A stretch of 64,000 nt of DNA from Luteimicrobium xylanilyticum (GTDB taxonomy: Bacteria > Actinomycetota > Actinomycetes > Actinomycetales > Cellulomonadaceae), in contig NZ_CP045529.1 of the NCBI RefSeq assembly GCF_009429125.1, positions 558,001 to 622,000 on the forward strand, written 5' to 3'. The notes below the pieces were generated by a model that saw only the letters and a program-made list of their open reading frames with translations, did no database searches and had not been told where the DNA came from. This document shows, piece after piece, positions 26,834 through 36,545 of the stretch (the stretch's first letter is position 1; the number at the start of each line of letters is the position of its first letter). A program made the translations under genes and the position numbers.

Positions 26834-28339
26834 TCAGTCGTGCGTCGTCTCGGCCTTCGTGAAGCTCGCCGAGCCGTCCTGGTGCACGACGGCGAAAGAG
26901 TAGCCGGGAGTGCTGATGAACCAGTCGAACGGGTCGGGCTCGTCGCCGGTCTCGAAGCGCGCGTAGGCGAACACGCGATACGTCCCGGGCGCGAGCCGTC
27001 CGCGCCGCCCGTCCTGCGCGGGGTCGCAGTAGTCCGTCGTGCTCAGCGGACGCGTCGCGAGGCGCAGCGACCTCCCGGGCTCGATCGTGGTGCGCGGACC
27101 GCGCTCGTCGGCGCCGAGCCCCACGATCGTGCCGTCCTTCACCCAGGCGAGCGCGGCCCGGCGCGGCGCACCGACGACCTCTGCGGTCTCCGTCCGGTTC
27201 CGGAAGACGAACGTCGTCGGGTCGTCGCGCGGGCCCGGGTCCTTCTGCTCGAGCCCGGTGTACGGGTGCCCGGTGATCCGGGTGAAGAACTCGTCCACCG
27301 TCTCGCCGCACGCCAGCGCCGATCCCTCGAGCCAGCGCGGCTGGTAGCCGGCCGGGGCGTCGGGGAGCACGGTCACCGGGGCTGCGTCCGAGAGCACGTG
27401 GGCCGAGCCGTCGTCGGCCGCGCCGTAGAGGTAGGCCTCGTAGCCGCCGGCGGGCACGGTCCCGCCGCCGCACGGGACGAACCGCACCGCGACCTGGACC
27501 GGAGACGTCTTGACGGTGCCCCGGTAGCCGAGGTCGAGGGCTGTCGCCGTCAGACCGCCGATACCGGGCCAGCGTGACGACGCGCTCGACACGGTCCCGT
27601 CGAGCTCCTGCTGGTAGGTGGCCGTGGGGATGCCGAGACCGACGACCTTCCCCTTCGCGGCGAGCACGACCTGCGGACTGAGGGTGTCGAGAACCGCGAG
27701 CCCGTCGGCCGTGAGCCCGGAGGCGTCGCCGGTGTACTGCCCGGTCCAGGTGTCGTCGGCCAGGATCGCGCGGTCCCCGTCGTCCTGCGTCTCGCTGCGG
27801 ACCGGATAGAGCGACCCGCTCGTGGGGAGGGTCGTCCCGCAGGCGTCCTTCGCTGCGGTGGGGACGGCGTCGGGCGTGTCGCGGCCCCACGGCCGGACGG
27901 CCACCGCCGCGACCACGAGCGCGGCGGCGACGACGCCGGCCACCGCGCCGACCACGACGTGTCGCCGCCTGAGACGGCGGGCCACCCGGACCCGGGCGAC
28001 CACCTCGGGGAGGCGGGCGGACAGGGCGTCGGAGGGGCCGTCGTCGGGCGGGGGAGGCTCGGTCGTGCCCGCGGTGCGCCGGCCGGCGAGCCGGTCCTGC
28101 TCGCGCCGGACCGCCGCCTCGAGCAGGTCGAGGTCGTCGTCGGTGAGGAGCCTCACCGAGCCGTGCTCCCCGGAGGTGCGACCGGTGCGCCGGAACGTCG
28201 CGACGAGGGCGTCGACGGTGAGCTCGACCGGGGCCTCGGTGGTCTCGTCCGCGGGCTCCACGAGGGTGCGCGCGTGCGCCACGAGGGCAGCCCCTCGGTG
28301 CTCGACGACGGTCCGGAGGTCGTCCTCCCGGTGCGACAT
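26834..28339 (-). CDS. Membrane protein with sigma-region-2-like N terminus and two ectodomain repeats (paralogue 3)
   Basis: 501 aa, closely similar in layout to the next gene. N-terminal DLRTVVEHRGAALVAHARTL and VELTVDALVATFRRTGR resemble sigma region 2; the linker is EHGSVRLLTDDDLDLLEAAV. One TM helix is near 138-160 (VVVGAVAGVVAAALVVAAVA). Two ectodomain units carry ACGTTLP ... FVPCGGGTVPAGGYEAYLY and ACGETVDEFF ... YCDPAQDGRRGRLAPGTYR. ATG 28339 has AAGGGG 5 nt upstream. It ends 39 bp before the TTG of paralogue 2, so the pair is likely cotranscribed. Divergent from the pyrophosphatase gene. Confidence 0.72.
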   Translation of the reverse strand: MSHREDDLRTVVEHRGAALVAHARTLVEPADETTEAPVELTVDALVATFRRTGRTSGEHGSVRLLTDDDLDLLEAAVRREQDRLAGRRTAGTTEPPPPDDGPSDALSARLPEVVARVRVARRLRRRHVVVGAVAGVVAAALVVAAVAVRPWGRDTPDAVPTAAKDACGTTLPTSGSLYPVRSETQDDGDRAILADDTWTGQYTGDASGLTADGLAVLDTLSPQVVLAAKGKVVGLGIPTATYQQELDGTVSSASSRWPGIGGLTATALDLGYRGTVKTSPVQVAVRFVPCGGGTVPAGGYEAYLYGAADDGSAHVLSDAAPVTVLPDAPAGYQPRWLEGSALACGETVDEFFTRITGHPYTGLEQKDPGPRDDPTTFVFRNRTETAEVVGAPRRAALAWVKDGTIVGLGADERGPRTTIEPGRSLRLATRPLSTTDYCDPAQDGRRGRLAPGTYRVFAYARFETGDEPDPFDWFISTPGYSFAVVHQDGSASFTKAETTHD

Positions 28340-28400
28340 CCGACCCCTTCGTCCTCGGCGCGGCGACACGGAGTGAATATTGTGCCACGTGTTCCCTCTG

Positions 28401-28428
28401 TTACCGCTCCTGCTCGTCCGCGTACACT
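28401..28428 (+). promoter_or_regulatory. Candidate promoter for the H+-pyrophosphatase gene
   Basis: TTACCG and TACACT separated by 16 nt, about 60 bp upstream of the hppA start, in the divergent gap shared with paralogue 3. The -10 box is good for an actinobacterium and the -35 box only fair. Confidence 0.4.
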
Positions 28429-28487
28429 CGGCGCACGTGCGGGGGCAGCGAGGCCCGTCGCCACTCAGCTTTCGTCGAGGAGGACGG

Positions 28488-30851
28488 ATGCTCGATCTGG
28501 GTTCTTCCAGCGTCACGATCGTCGTCGTGATCGGGGTGATCGCGCTGGCGTCGCTCGCCGTCGCGTACACGTTGCGCAGACAGGTCCTCGAGGCGCCCGA
28601 GGGCACCACGAAGATGCAGGAGATCGCGCAGGCCGTCCAGGAGGGTGCGTCCGCGTACCTGAGCCGGCAGTTCCGGACCCTCGCGATCTTCGCGGTCGTG
28701 GTCTTCGGGCTGCTGTTCCTGCTGCCGGGCGACGCGGGCATCCGGGTCGGTCGGTCGGTCGCGTTCCTGTTCGGCGCGTGCTTCTCCGCCGCGATCGGCT
28801 ACCTCGGCATGTGGCTCGCGACCCGCGCCAACGTGTGCGTCGCGGCCGCCGCCACCAGGCCCGACGGACGCACCGAGGGTGCGCGCATCGCGTTCCGGAC
28901 CGGGGGCGTCGTCGGGATGTCGGTGGTCGGCCTCGGGCTGCTCGGCGCGGCGGTCGTCGTGCTGATCTTCCAGGGCGACGCCCCGAGCGTCCTCGAGGGC
29001 TTCGGGTTCGGCGCCGCGCTGCTCGCGATGTTCATGCGCGTCGGCGGCGGCATCTTCACCAAGGCCGCCGACGTCGGCGCGGACCTCGTCGGGAAGGTCG
29101 AGCAGGGCATCCCCGAGGACGACCCCCGCAACGCCGCGACCATCGCCGACAACGTGGGCGACAACGTCGGCGACTGCGCCGGCATGGCCGCCGACCTCTT
29201 CGAGTCGTACGCCGTGACCCTCGTCGCGGCGCTCATCCTCGGCAAGGCCGTGATGGGGGAGAAGGGACTCGTCTTCCCGCTGATCGTCACGGCGATCGGG
29301 GCGTTCGTGGCGATCATCGGCGTGCTGATCACCCGGGTGCGTGGTTCCGAGAACGGCCTGCGCGCCATCTACCGGGGGTTCTACGTCTCGGCGCTGGTCG
29401 GCGCCGTCCTCGCCGCCGTCGCGGCGTTCGTGTACCTGCCCGACTCGTTCGCGAGCCTCGGCGGGACCGCGGACCTCACGGGCGTGACCGCCGACCCGCG
29501 CGTCGTCGCCAGCCTGGCCGTCGTCGTCGGGGTCGTGCTCGCCGGCGTCATCCTGTGGCTCACCGGCTACTTCACCGGCACGACGTCGAAGCCCACGCTC
29601 CACGTGGCCGCCACCTCCCGTACGGGCGCGGCGACCGTCGTGCTCTCGGGCATCGGGGTCGGGTTCGAGTCCGCCGTCTACACGGCGGGCGTCGTCGCGG
29701 GCGCGATCCTCGCGGCGTTCCTCCTGGCCGGCGGGTCCGTGTGGCTGTCGCTGTTCCTCGTGGCGCTCGCGGGCTGCGGCCTGCTCACCACGGTCGGCGT
29801 GATCGTCGCGATGGACACGTTCGGTCCCGTGAGCGACAACGCGCAGGGCATCTACGAGATGGCCGTCGGCACCGAGTCGGAGCACCCGGAGGCGGCGGAC
29901 GACACCTCGACCGACGAGGCAGCCCAGACGCTGACCGACCTCGACGCCGTCGGCAACACCACCAAGGCCATCACCAAGGGCATCGCCATCGCGACCGCCG
30001 TCCTCGCCGCGACCGCGCTGTTCGGGTCCTACGCCGACGCGGTCCAGCGGGCGCTCGCGGACGACAAGGTCGACGTGGCCGGGCTCGGGAGCATCGTCGC
30101 GTCGATGCTCAGCTACGAGATCATCTCGCCCGTCACGCTCGTCGGGGTGATCCTCGGCGCGGCGACGGTCTTCCTGTTCTCGGGCCTCGCGATCGACGCC
30201 GTGACCCGGGCTGCGGGGGCGATCGTCTACGAGGTGCGCCGCCAGTTCCGCGACCACCCCGGCATCATGACGTTCGACGAGCGTCCCGAGTACGGCAAGG
30301 TCGTCGACATCTGCACCCGCGACTCCCTGCGCGAGCTCGCCACCCCGGGCCTGCTGGCCGCGTGCGCGCCGATCGCCGTCGGGTTCGGGCTCGGGGTCGG
30401 GCCGCTCGCCGGCTTCCTCGCCGGGGCCATCGCGGCGGGCGTGCTGATGGCCGTGTTCCTCGCCAACTCGGGCGGCGCCTGGGACAACGCGAAGAAGATC
30501 GTCGAGGACGGCAACCACGGCGGCAAGGGCTCCGAGGCCCACGCCGCGACCGTCATCGGCGACACCGTCGGCGACCCGTTCAAGGACACCGCAGGCCCCG
30601 CGATCAACCCGCTCATCAAGGTCATGAACCTGGTGTCGCTGCTGATCGCGCCCGCCGTGGTGCTGCTGAGCGCAGGTCACGACGCGAACCACGTGCTCCG
30701 CATCGGCATCGCGTGCGTCGCGGCGATCATCGCGTTCGGCGCGATCATCATGTCCCGGCTGCGAGCGTCCAGGGCCGACGAGGCCGAGCTCGCCGCCGCC
30801 GAGGCGGAGGACGCACGGGACGCCGAGCCCGAGGTCACGCGGGTCCCCTGA
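28488..30851 (+). CDS. hppA: Membrane H+-translocating pyrophosphatase (K+-independent type)
   Basis: 787 aa, about 16 membrane helices. It hydrolyses pyrophosphate to pump protons across the cytoplasmic membrane. The pyrophosphate site reads DVGADLVGKVEQGIPEDDPR (about residue 196) followed by NAATIADNVGDNVGDCAGMA; a second acidic motif is GDTVGDPFKDTAGPAINPL near the C terminus. The GNTTKAITKG segment (about residue 489) has Lys at the position that is Ala in K+-dependent members, which marks it as K+-independent and proton pumping. GAGGAGG precedes ATG 28488. Length fits bacterial enzymes with a short hydrophilic tail (AEAEDARDAEPEV). Confidence 0.95.
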   Translation: MLDLGSSSVTIVVVIGVIALASLAVAYTLRRQVLEAPEGTTKMQEIAQAVQEGASAYLSRQFRTLAIFAVVVFGLLFLLPGDAGIRVGRSVAFLFGACFSAAIGYLGMWLATRANVCVAAAATRPDGRTEGARIAFRTGGVVGMSVVGLGLLGAAVVVLIFQGDAPSVLEGFGFGAALLAMFMRVGGGIFTKAADVGADLVGKVEQGIPEDDPRNAATIADNVGDNVGDCAGMAADLFESYAVTLVAALILGKAVMGEKGLVFPLIVTAIGAFVAIIGVLITRVRGSENGLRAIYRGFYVSALVGAVLAAVAAFVYLPDSFASLGGTADLTGVTADPRVVASLAVVVGVVLAGVILWLTGYFTGTTSKPTLHVAATSRTGAATVVLSGIGVGFESAVYTAGVVAGAILAAFLLAGGSVWLSLFLVALAGCGLLTTVGVIVAMDTFGPVSDNAQGIYEMAVGTESEHPEAADDTSTDEAAQTLTDLDAVGNTTKAITKGIAIATAVLAATALFGSYADAVQRALADDKVDVAGLGSIVASMLSYEIISPVTLVGVILGAATVFLFSGLAIDAVTRAAGAIVYEVRRQFRDHPGIMTFDERPEYGKVVDICTRDSLRELATPGLLAACAPIAVGFGLGVGPLAGFLAGAIAAGVLMAVFLANSGGAWDNAKKIVEDGNHGGKGSEAHAATVIGDTVGDPFKDTAGPAINPLIKVMNLVSLLIAPAVVLLSAGHDANHVLRIGIACVAAIIAFGAIIMSRLRASRADEAELAAAEAEDARDAEPEVTRVP

Positions 30852-30902
30852 CGGGCCGTCGGCGGGGTCGGCGCGCAGCCGCCTGGTCGGCGTCGTGGCC
30901 GC

Positions 30903-33491
30903 TCACCAGGACGTCGTGCCGCCGCCCCCGCCGCCCCCGCCGGAGAACCCTCCGCCGCCGGAGTAGGAGCTGCCGCCGCTGTACCCGGTGCCGGACGAGC
31001 TGCTCCCGCCCGACGACGACGGCGTCCACGCGGCCGCCGCGGCCGTGGTGTGCGCGATCCAGTACCCCGACCAGAGGCCACGGCTGTCGTGGTTCGAGCC
31101 GAGGCCGTCGGGCGGGGTGACGCTGCCGTCCCGGACGAGCGGGGCGAGCCGGTCGAACCACGCGTCCGCGACGCCGAGCGCAGCGGCCCACGGCAGGAGG
31201 GTGCCGAAGAGGTCGCCCTGCGTCGTCAAGGGGTCGGGACCGGCGTCGGACGTGTATGCGACGGGTGCGGCGACGGCGCGGGTGCGCGTCGCGCCGAGGT
31301 CGGCGAGGAACCGGCGGAACGCGCGGGTCTCGTCGACGTAGCGGGAACCCAGCGCGGTCCGGTCCGTGGGGCGCAGCCCGTGCACGAACCGGACGACCAC
31401 GACGACGGGGAACAGGCCGGGGACGGGCAGCGCGAGCAGGGTCCACGGCCAGCGCACGGGTTCGCCGAGCCGCAGCCTCACCTTGCGCCGGAACAGCGCC
31501 TTCTCCGCCGTCTTCTGCCGCTCCTCCAGGTCCGTGCGGACGGTCCGGCGCAGTGCCTGGTCGGCGCCGTGAAGGGCGGCGCGGAGCGTGGTCCCGGTGA
31601 GCGTCGGACGCTCGCGTCGACGCAGGGCCGCGGCGGTCCCGGGCGACGCCTCCTCGATCGATGCCGGCTCGTCGTCGAGCGCGTCCTCGACGTCGAGCCC
31701 GTCCTCGAAGGCCTCGTCCACCATGGCCCGCGTGACGTGCTTCTCGAGCGCCGCGAGGACCGCTTGCTCGAAGCGGTCGCGGCCCGCGCCCGGTCCTACG
31801 ACCCGCAGCCCGAACGACTCCCCGTCCGGCACGAGAGCGACGCTCCCCGCCGCCGCGAGCGCGAGCAGGACGCCGGTGGTCTCGTGGCTCGAGAGGGCGC
31901 CGTCGACGACGGCGCCCGCGACCGGCAGCGGCAGGTCCGGGGGAGTGTTCCGTGGCCCGACGACGCCGATCGACTTCACGTCGCGCGCGTCACGGTGCAT
32001 CAGCCGCCAGACGACCGCGACGACGACGGACACGACGAGCCCGGCGGCGCCGAGGACGAGCAGAAGCCCCACGTACACCGCGAGCCCCCGGGGTGGCGCT
32101 CGCCACGCGAGGTCCGGGCCGGTCGCGGTCACGCTGCCGCTCGGCATCGTGACGTCGATGGTCAGGCCCTCGCCGCTGCCGAGGTCCGTGGCCCGGAAGG
32201 TCGCGGTAGTGCCCGACGACGCGGCGTCGGCGCACGCGTCCGACGAACCGGGCTTCCCGACCCAGCAGTGCACCGCCGTGGCCGCCGCGGGGAGGTGGAC
32301 CGTCGCGTCGACCGCGCGGTGCAGCGTCCGCGACATGTTCCCGGTGACGTCCCACGACAGCTCGTCGTGGCCGTCGCGCCGCAGCATCGCGCCGTCGACG
32401 CGGTACCGCACGACGTAGGTCGCGGTGGGGGTGCGGATGCGCGCGTCCTCGCTGCCGACGCGGACGTCCGACGTGCGCAGGCGCTCGGAGCCCGTCGTCG
32501 AGGTGTGCACGGTGGTGTCGACGCCGCTCGGGCTCGTCACGCCGAGCAGCTCGATGCCGTACGTGCGGTCGCGCCACCGGGACCACGGCTCGCGCGCGAC
32601 GAGCGAGCGGATGATGCCGTGCTGGTTCGAGCTCGGGCCGAACCGGTAGACGATCGTCTCGGTGACGTCGAGCGAGTCGTCGGTGCCCACCGTGTAGTCG
32701 GCGTCGAAGCTGTCGATCGTGTCGTCGTCGTGGGACGCGAGCGTCGGTTGCTGCGGGGCGGCGCCGGGCACTGCGGCCGCGTCGACGACGAGCCCCCGGT
32801 CGCCGACCTCGGCGCGCACGCCGTGGCCGTCGGGCGTGCAGGCCACGGTGGCGGCGTCGTCGTCGCTGACGCCCGAGCACGTGAGCCCGTCGACGGGGCC
32901 CTGCGGGCCGACGACACGGACGGTCGCCCGGTCGACGGCAGGCAGGGAGTAGGTGTCGACGAGGGGGAGCGAGAGCGCGGCGGCCGTCCCGCCGTCGGGC
33001 GCGGGCAGGAGGGCGCCGGCGACGTCGTAGGACATGGTGAACGTGGCGCTGTCGACCGGGTCGTCGAGGAAGTCCGGCCACGTGAGGTCGAGGTTGTCGG
33101 TGCCGCCGAGCGAGTCGACGTCGACGGGCACGGTCCGTGTGGTCCCGGCCTCGTCGCCGAGCTGCACCGTCCCGGTGACGTGCGACAGCGTCAGGACGCT
33201 GTCGAGGGAGCCGAGGTGGGCGTCGTCGTCGCCGTCCCAGGCCTGCCGCGTGGGGACGTGCCACCACAGGTGCGGGGGGTCCTCGGGCTCGGCGTAGCGC
33301 ACGGCGACCGTCGCCTCGACGTGGACCCCACCGTTCTTCGCGACCGTCACGACGAACGTGGTGGTGTCGATCCGGTCGTCGGTCACGCTCGCGTGCGCGG
33401 GTCCGACGGCGAGCCCGGACGCCACCAGGACGACGACGGCGGCAAGGGCGCGGGCGACGGCGCGGGTGCGGCGGTGGGCGGGCGAGGTCAC
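30903..33491 (-). CDS. DUF2207 domain membrane protein
   Basis: 862 aa. A signal peptide (ALAAVVVLVASGLAVGPAHA) precedes a large extracytoplasmic DUF2207 region of about 490 residues (VTETIVYRFGPSSNQHGIIR). A TM helix follows (LAVYVGLLLVLGAAGLVVSVVV), then a cytoplasmic part, another hydrophobic segment (WPWTLLALPVPGLFPVVVVV), and a Gly/Ser-rich tail ending GGGGGGGGTTSW. This is the family's standard layout; the function is unknown. The start GTG 33491 has AGGG 8 nt upstream and begins MTSPAHRRTR just before the signal peptide. It converges with hppA and diverges from the MFS gene. Confidence 0.85.
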   Translation of the reverse strand: MTSPAHRRTRAVARALAAVVVLVASGLAVGPAHASVTDDRIDTTTFVVTVAKNGGVHVEATVAVRYAEPEDPPHLWWHVPTRQAWDGDDDAHLGSLDSVLTLSHVTGTVQLGDEAGTTRTVPVDVDSLGGTDNLDLTWPDFLDDPVDSATFTMSYDVAGALLPAPDGGTAAALSLPLVDTYSLPAVDRATVRVVGPQGPVDGLTCSGVSDDDAATVACTPDGHGVRAEVGDRGLVVDAAAVPGAAPQQPTLASHDDDTIDSFDADYTVGTDDSLDVTETIVYRFGPSSNQHGIIRSLVAREPWSRWRDRTYGIELLGVTSPSGVDTTVHTSTTGSERLRTSDVRVGSEDARIRTPTATYVVRYRVDGAMLRRDGHDELSWDVTGNMSRTLHRAVDATVHLPAAATAVHCWVGKPGSSDACADAASSGTTATFRATDLGSGEGLTIDVTMPSGSVTATGPDLAWRAPPRGLAVYVGLLLVLGAAGLVVSVVVAVVWRLMHRDARDVKSIGVVGPRNTPPDLPLPVAGAVVDGALSSHETTGVLLALAAAGSVALVPDGESFGLRVVGPGAGRDRFEQAVLAALEKHVTRAMVDEAFEDGLDVEDALDDEPASIEEASPGTAAALRRRERPTLTGTTLRAALHGADQALRRTVRTDLEERQKTAEKALFRRKVRLRLGEPVRWPWTLLALPVPGLFPVVVVVRFVHGLRPTDRTALGSRYVDETRAFRRFLADLGATRTRAVAAPVAYTSDAGPDPLTTQGDLFGTLLPWAAALGVADAWFDRLAPLVRDGSVTPPDGLGSNHDSRGLWSGYWIAHTTAAAAAWTPSSSGGSSSSGTGYSGGSSYSGGGGFSGGGGGGGGTTSW

Positions 33492-33579
33492 CGCGCACAC
33501 CCTAGCGGGAAGGGCTCGTCGCTCCCGTGCCCGGCCGGACCCGAAAGCTGGAACCAGCGGTCTCAGGTACTGTGCTCGC

Positions 33580-35100
33580 GTGACAGAGCGGTCGGCGCCC
33601 GTGGCGCCCCCAGACCCCGTCGGCCCGCGCGCGCCCGCTGCCCGCCGCAGCCGCCTCGGCGCGCTGGGAGGCATCGTCGGTTTTCTCGTCTTCGTCGAGC
33701 TGACGAGCGGGATCGTCCAGGGGTACTACACGCCCCTCCTCACGGACATCGCTCGCCACCTCGGCATCCACGACGCCGACGTCAACTGGTTCCAGGCCGC
33801 CCAGCTCCTCTTCTCGGGTCTCTGCGTCCCGGTCCTCGCCAAGGCGGGCGACGTCGTCGGGTACCGGCGCGTCCTCCTGTGGACGACGGCGGTCACCGCG
33901 CTCGCGGCCTGGGGCGTCGCCTTCGCGCCGTCGTTCGTGACGTACCTGGTCGCCTGGACGCTCATGGGCACGTACACCGTGTGGCTGCCCCTCGAGGTCG
34001 CGCTCATCCACCACCGTGCGCGCGGCAAGGCCGACGCCCGCGGGCTCACGCGCCGCGCCACCGGGCTCATCGTGGCGGCGCTCCAGGCCGGGGCCATCGT
34101 CGGGGCGCTGCTCTCGGGCCAGCTCGGCGACGCGCTCGGTCGCGACCGGCTCTGGCTCACCCTGAGCGTGCCGGCGCTCGCGATCACGGCGGCGTTCGTC
34201 GTCGTGCTGCTCAAGGTGCCGGAGAGCCCGGACGTCGCGGGCGGTCGCATCGACACGGGCGGCGCCGTCCTGCTGACGCTCGCCCTGCTCGGCGTGAGCG
34301 CCGGCCTCATGTACCTGCGCGTCGAGGGCCCGGGCACGTGGTGGGTGTGGGGGCTCATGGTCGTCGGTCTGGCGCTGCTGTGGCCGTTCGGCCGCTGGGA
34401 GCTGCGCCAGGACGACCCGCTCGTCGACCTGCGCGTGATGCGCCGGGCCACCCTCTGGCCGGTCCTCGTGACGTCCGGGCTGTTCGGGATCAGCGTGCTC
34501 GGCGCCCAGGACGCCCTGTCCACGTTCGCCCGCACCGACCGCGCCGACTACGGCTACGGGCTCGGCGCGGACGCCGCGACCGTGTCCTACCTGATCGGCG
34601 GTTACGTGGTCGCGTGCCTCGTCGGCGCGCTGCTGTTCGCGCGGGTGTCCGCCGTCCTCACGCCGCGCCGGACGCTCATCGGCGCCGCGCTCCTGGTTGC
34701 CGTCGGGTACCTGCTGTTCGTGCCGTTCCACGACTCAGTGGTGCAGGTCGTCGTCAACGTGGTCGTCGCGGGCCTGGGCTCGGGGGCGCTCGTCGCCGCC
34801 CTGCCCGCCGCCGCGGCGGCGGCCGCGCCCCGCGAGCGCACCGCCGTTGCGACCGGGCTCACGAACACGACCAAGACCATCGGCGGGTCGTTCGCGTCCG
34901 CGGTCTTCGCGCTCGCCCTCGTGAGCGGCACCACGGCGACGCTCACGGGCGGCGAGGGGACCGCCGGGTCGCTCGGCGGCTATCACGCCGTGTGGCTGAT
35001 CTGCGGCCTGACAGCCCTCGTCTCGGCCGTGCTGCTGGCCTTCGTCCCGCGCCTTGCGTTCTCCGACACAGACCCCGACCCCGCTGGAGCCGCCCCGTGA
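33580..35100 (+). CDS. MFS exporter, DHA2-like
   Basis: 506 aa with about 14 hydrophobic segments. N-terminal ELTSGIVQGYYTPLLTDIAR, motif A-like AKAGDVVGYRRVLLW, and the long central region typical of DHA2 drug:H+ antiporters are present. Near the C terminus LTNTTKTIGGSFASAVFAL matches the family's GxxxTxRxxGGxxG-like loop. The substrate is unknown. GTG 33580 follows closely on TACTGT, so the message may be leaderless. The stop overlaps the M20 peptidase start by 4 bp, indicating cotranscription. Confidence 0.85.
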   Translation: MTERSAPVAPPDPVGPRAPAARRSRLGALGGIVGFLVFVELTSGIVQGYYTPLLTDIARHLGIHDADVNWFQAAQLLFSGLCVPVLAKAGDVVGYRRVLLWTTAVTALAAWGVAFAPSFVTYLVAWTLMGTYTVWLPLEVALIHHRARGKADARGLTRRATGLIVAALQAGAIVGALLSGQLGDALGRDRLWLTLSVPALAITAAFVVVLLKVPESPDVAGGRIDTGGAVLLTLALLGVSAGLMYLRVEGPGTWWVWGLMVVGLALLWPFGRWELRQDDPLVDLRVMRRATLWPVLVTSGLFGISVLGAQDALSTFARTDRADYGYGLGADAATVSYLIGGYVVACLVGALLFARVSAVLTPRRTLIGAALLVAVGYLLFVPFHDSVVQVVVNVVVAGLGSGALVAALPAAAAAAAPRERTAVATGLTNTTKTIGGSFASAVFALALVSGTTATLTGGEGTAGSLGGYHAVWLICGLTALVSAVLLAFVPRLAFSDTDPDPAGAAP

Positions 35101-36536
35101 CCGCCCCCGTCCTGCCCGCCGCCGACGACGTCGCCGTCCGCCTGTCCGCGCTCGTCCGCGTCCCGACGGTCTCCTCGCGCGTGCCGGAGGAGGTCGCCGG
35201 GGCCCGGTTCGACGAGCTCGTCGCGCTCCTCGAGACGCTGTACCCGCACGTGCACCGCGTCCTCGAGCGCGAGCTCGTCTCGCGCGCACCTGACGTCGCG
35301 GACGGCCGGAGCGTCCAGTTCCGGTGGCGCGGGACCGGCGGCGAGGAGGGCGAGCGGCACCCGCTCGTCCTCATGGCCCACTACGACGTCGTCGCCGTCC
35401 CCGGGCTGCCGGTCCCGGTCGACGACGTCGAGGCCCACGCGCCCGGCTGGAGCCACCCGCCGTTCGCGGGCGTCGTCAGGGACGGCGCCGTGTGGGGGCG
35501 GGGCACGCTCGACGACAAGGGAGCGCTCGTCGTCGCCCTCGAGGCCGTCGAGGCGCTCGTGGCTGCGGGCTGGACCCCGCCGCGCGACGTGTACCTGTCG
35601 TTCGGGCACAACGAGGAGACCGCGGGCGACGGGGCCCGTACGGCCGTCGCCCGCCTCGCCGAGCGCGGCATCAGGCCCTGGCTCGTGCTCGACGAGGGCG
35701 GCGCCGTCGTGCAAGGGGCGATGCCCGGCGTGGCGGCCCCGACGGCCGTCGTCGGGATCGCGGAGAAGGGGATCCTCGACCTCGAGCTGTCCACGCGCGA
35801 CGACGGCGGGCACGCGTCCACGCCCGCCGCGAACGGCGCGACCGTGCGCCTCGCACGCGCGATTACGCGGATCGACGACCATCCCTTCCCGCCGCGGCTG
35901 TCCGAGCCGGTCCGGGCGCTCCTCGCGACGCTCGCCGACCACGCCGACGGGCCGATGCGCCGCGTGTTCGCGAACGCCGGCCGGTTGGCGCCCGTCGTGG
36001 CGCGGGCCTTCACGCGCCTCGGCGTCGAGCCGAACGCGCTCGTCAGGACGACCGTCGCGGTCACCCAGCTCGAGGGCAGCCCGGGCGCGAACGTCCTCGC
36101 GCAGACGGCGCGCGCGAACGCGAACGTCCGGATCCTGCCCGGCGAGACCGTCGCCACCGTCGTCGCGCGGCTCACCCGCGTGATCGACGACCCGACGATC
36201 ACGCTCCGCGTCGTCTCGGGCGAGGACCCGTCACCCGTCTCGCCCGCCGCGGGGCCGCAGTGGGAGCTGGTGCGCACGGCGCTCGCCGCGTCCTATCCCG
36301 ACGCCGTCCTCACCCCGTACGTGCAGCTCGGGGCGTCGGACTCGCGGCGCTACTGCGCGATCTCCGACCACGTGTACCGGTTCTCGCCGTTCGACCTCAC
36401 GACGGCGCAGCGCGCGTCGATCCACGGCGTCGACGAGCACGTGACGGTCGCCGCGCTCGGCCGCGGCGTCGCGTTCACGGCCGCCCTCCTCGAGGCGGTG
36501 CCGGCGCCGACGGCGGCCGCGGCGCCCCGTCCGTAG
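35097..36536 (+). CDS. M20/M28 family metallopeptidase (carboxypeptidase S-like)
   Basis: 479 aa cytoplasmic di-zinc peptidase. Ligand motifs in order: LVLMAHYDVVAVPG (His), GRGTLDDKGALVVAL (bridging Asp), FGHNEETAGDGA (catalytic Glu plus Glu ligand), LVLDEGGAVVQG, and C-terminal IHGVDEHVTVA (His). The dimerisation domain contains DDGGHASTPAANG. The order matches the CPS1/PM20D1-like M20 branch that acts on dipeptides or N-acyl amino acids. GTG 35097 overlaps the exporter stop (GTGA). Pairing with a DHA2 exporter suggests a linked hydrolysis-efflux role, but this is inference. Confidence 0.9.
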   Translation: MTAPVLPAADDVAVRLSALVRVPTVSSRVPEEVAGARFDELVALLETLYPHVHRVLERELVSRAPDVADGRSVQFRWRGTGGEEGERHPLVLMAHYDVVAVPGLPVPVDDVEAHAPGWSHPPFAGVVRDGAVWGRGTLDDKGALVVALEAVEALVAAGWTPPRDVYLSFGHNEETAGDGARTAVARLAERGIRPWLVLDEGGAVVQGAMPGVAAPTAVVGIAEKGILDLELSTRDDGGHASTPAANGATVRLARAITRIDDHPFPPRLSEPVRALLATLADHADGPMRRVFANAGRLAPVVARAFTRLGVEPNALVRTTVAVTQLEGSPGANVLAQTARANANVRILPGETVATVVARLTRVIDDPTITLRVVSGEDPSPVSPAAGPQWELVRTALAASYPDAVLTPYVQLGASDSRRYCAISDHVYRFSPFDLTTAQRASIHGVDEHVTVAALGRGVAFTAALLEAVPAPTAAAAPRP

Positions 36537-36545
36537 GCTGGGGTC

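Noticed and set aside
31050-35096. Very long plus-strand frame upstream of the M20 peptidase
   Set aside because: It runs antisense through the DUF2207 gene and out of frame through the MFS gene; composition is Arg/Gly-rich with no motifs. Only the part from GTG 35097 is real.
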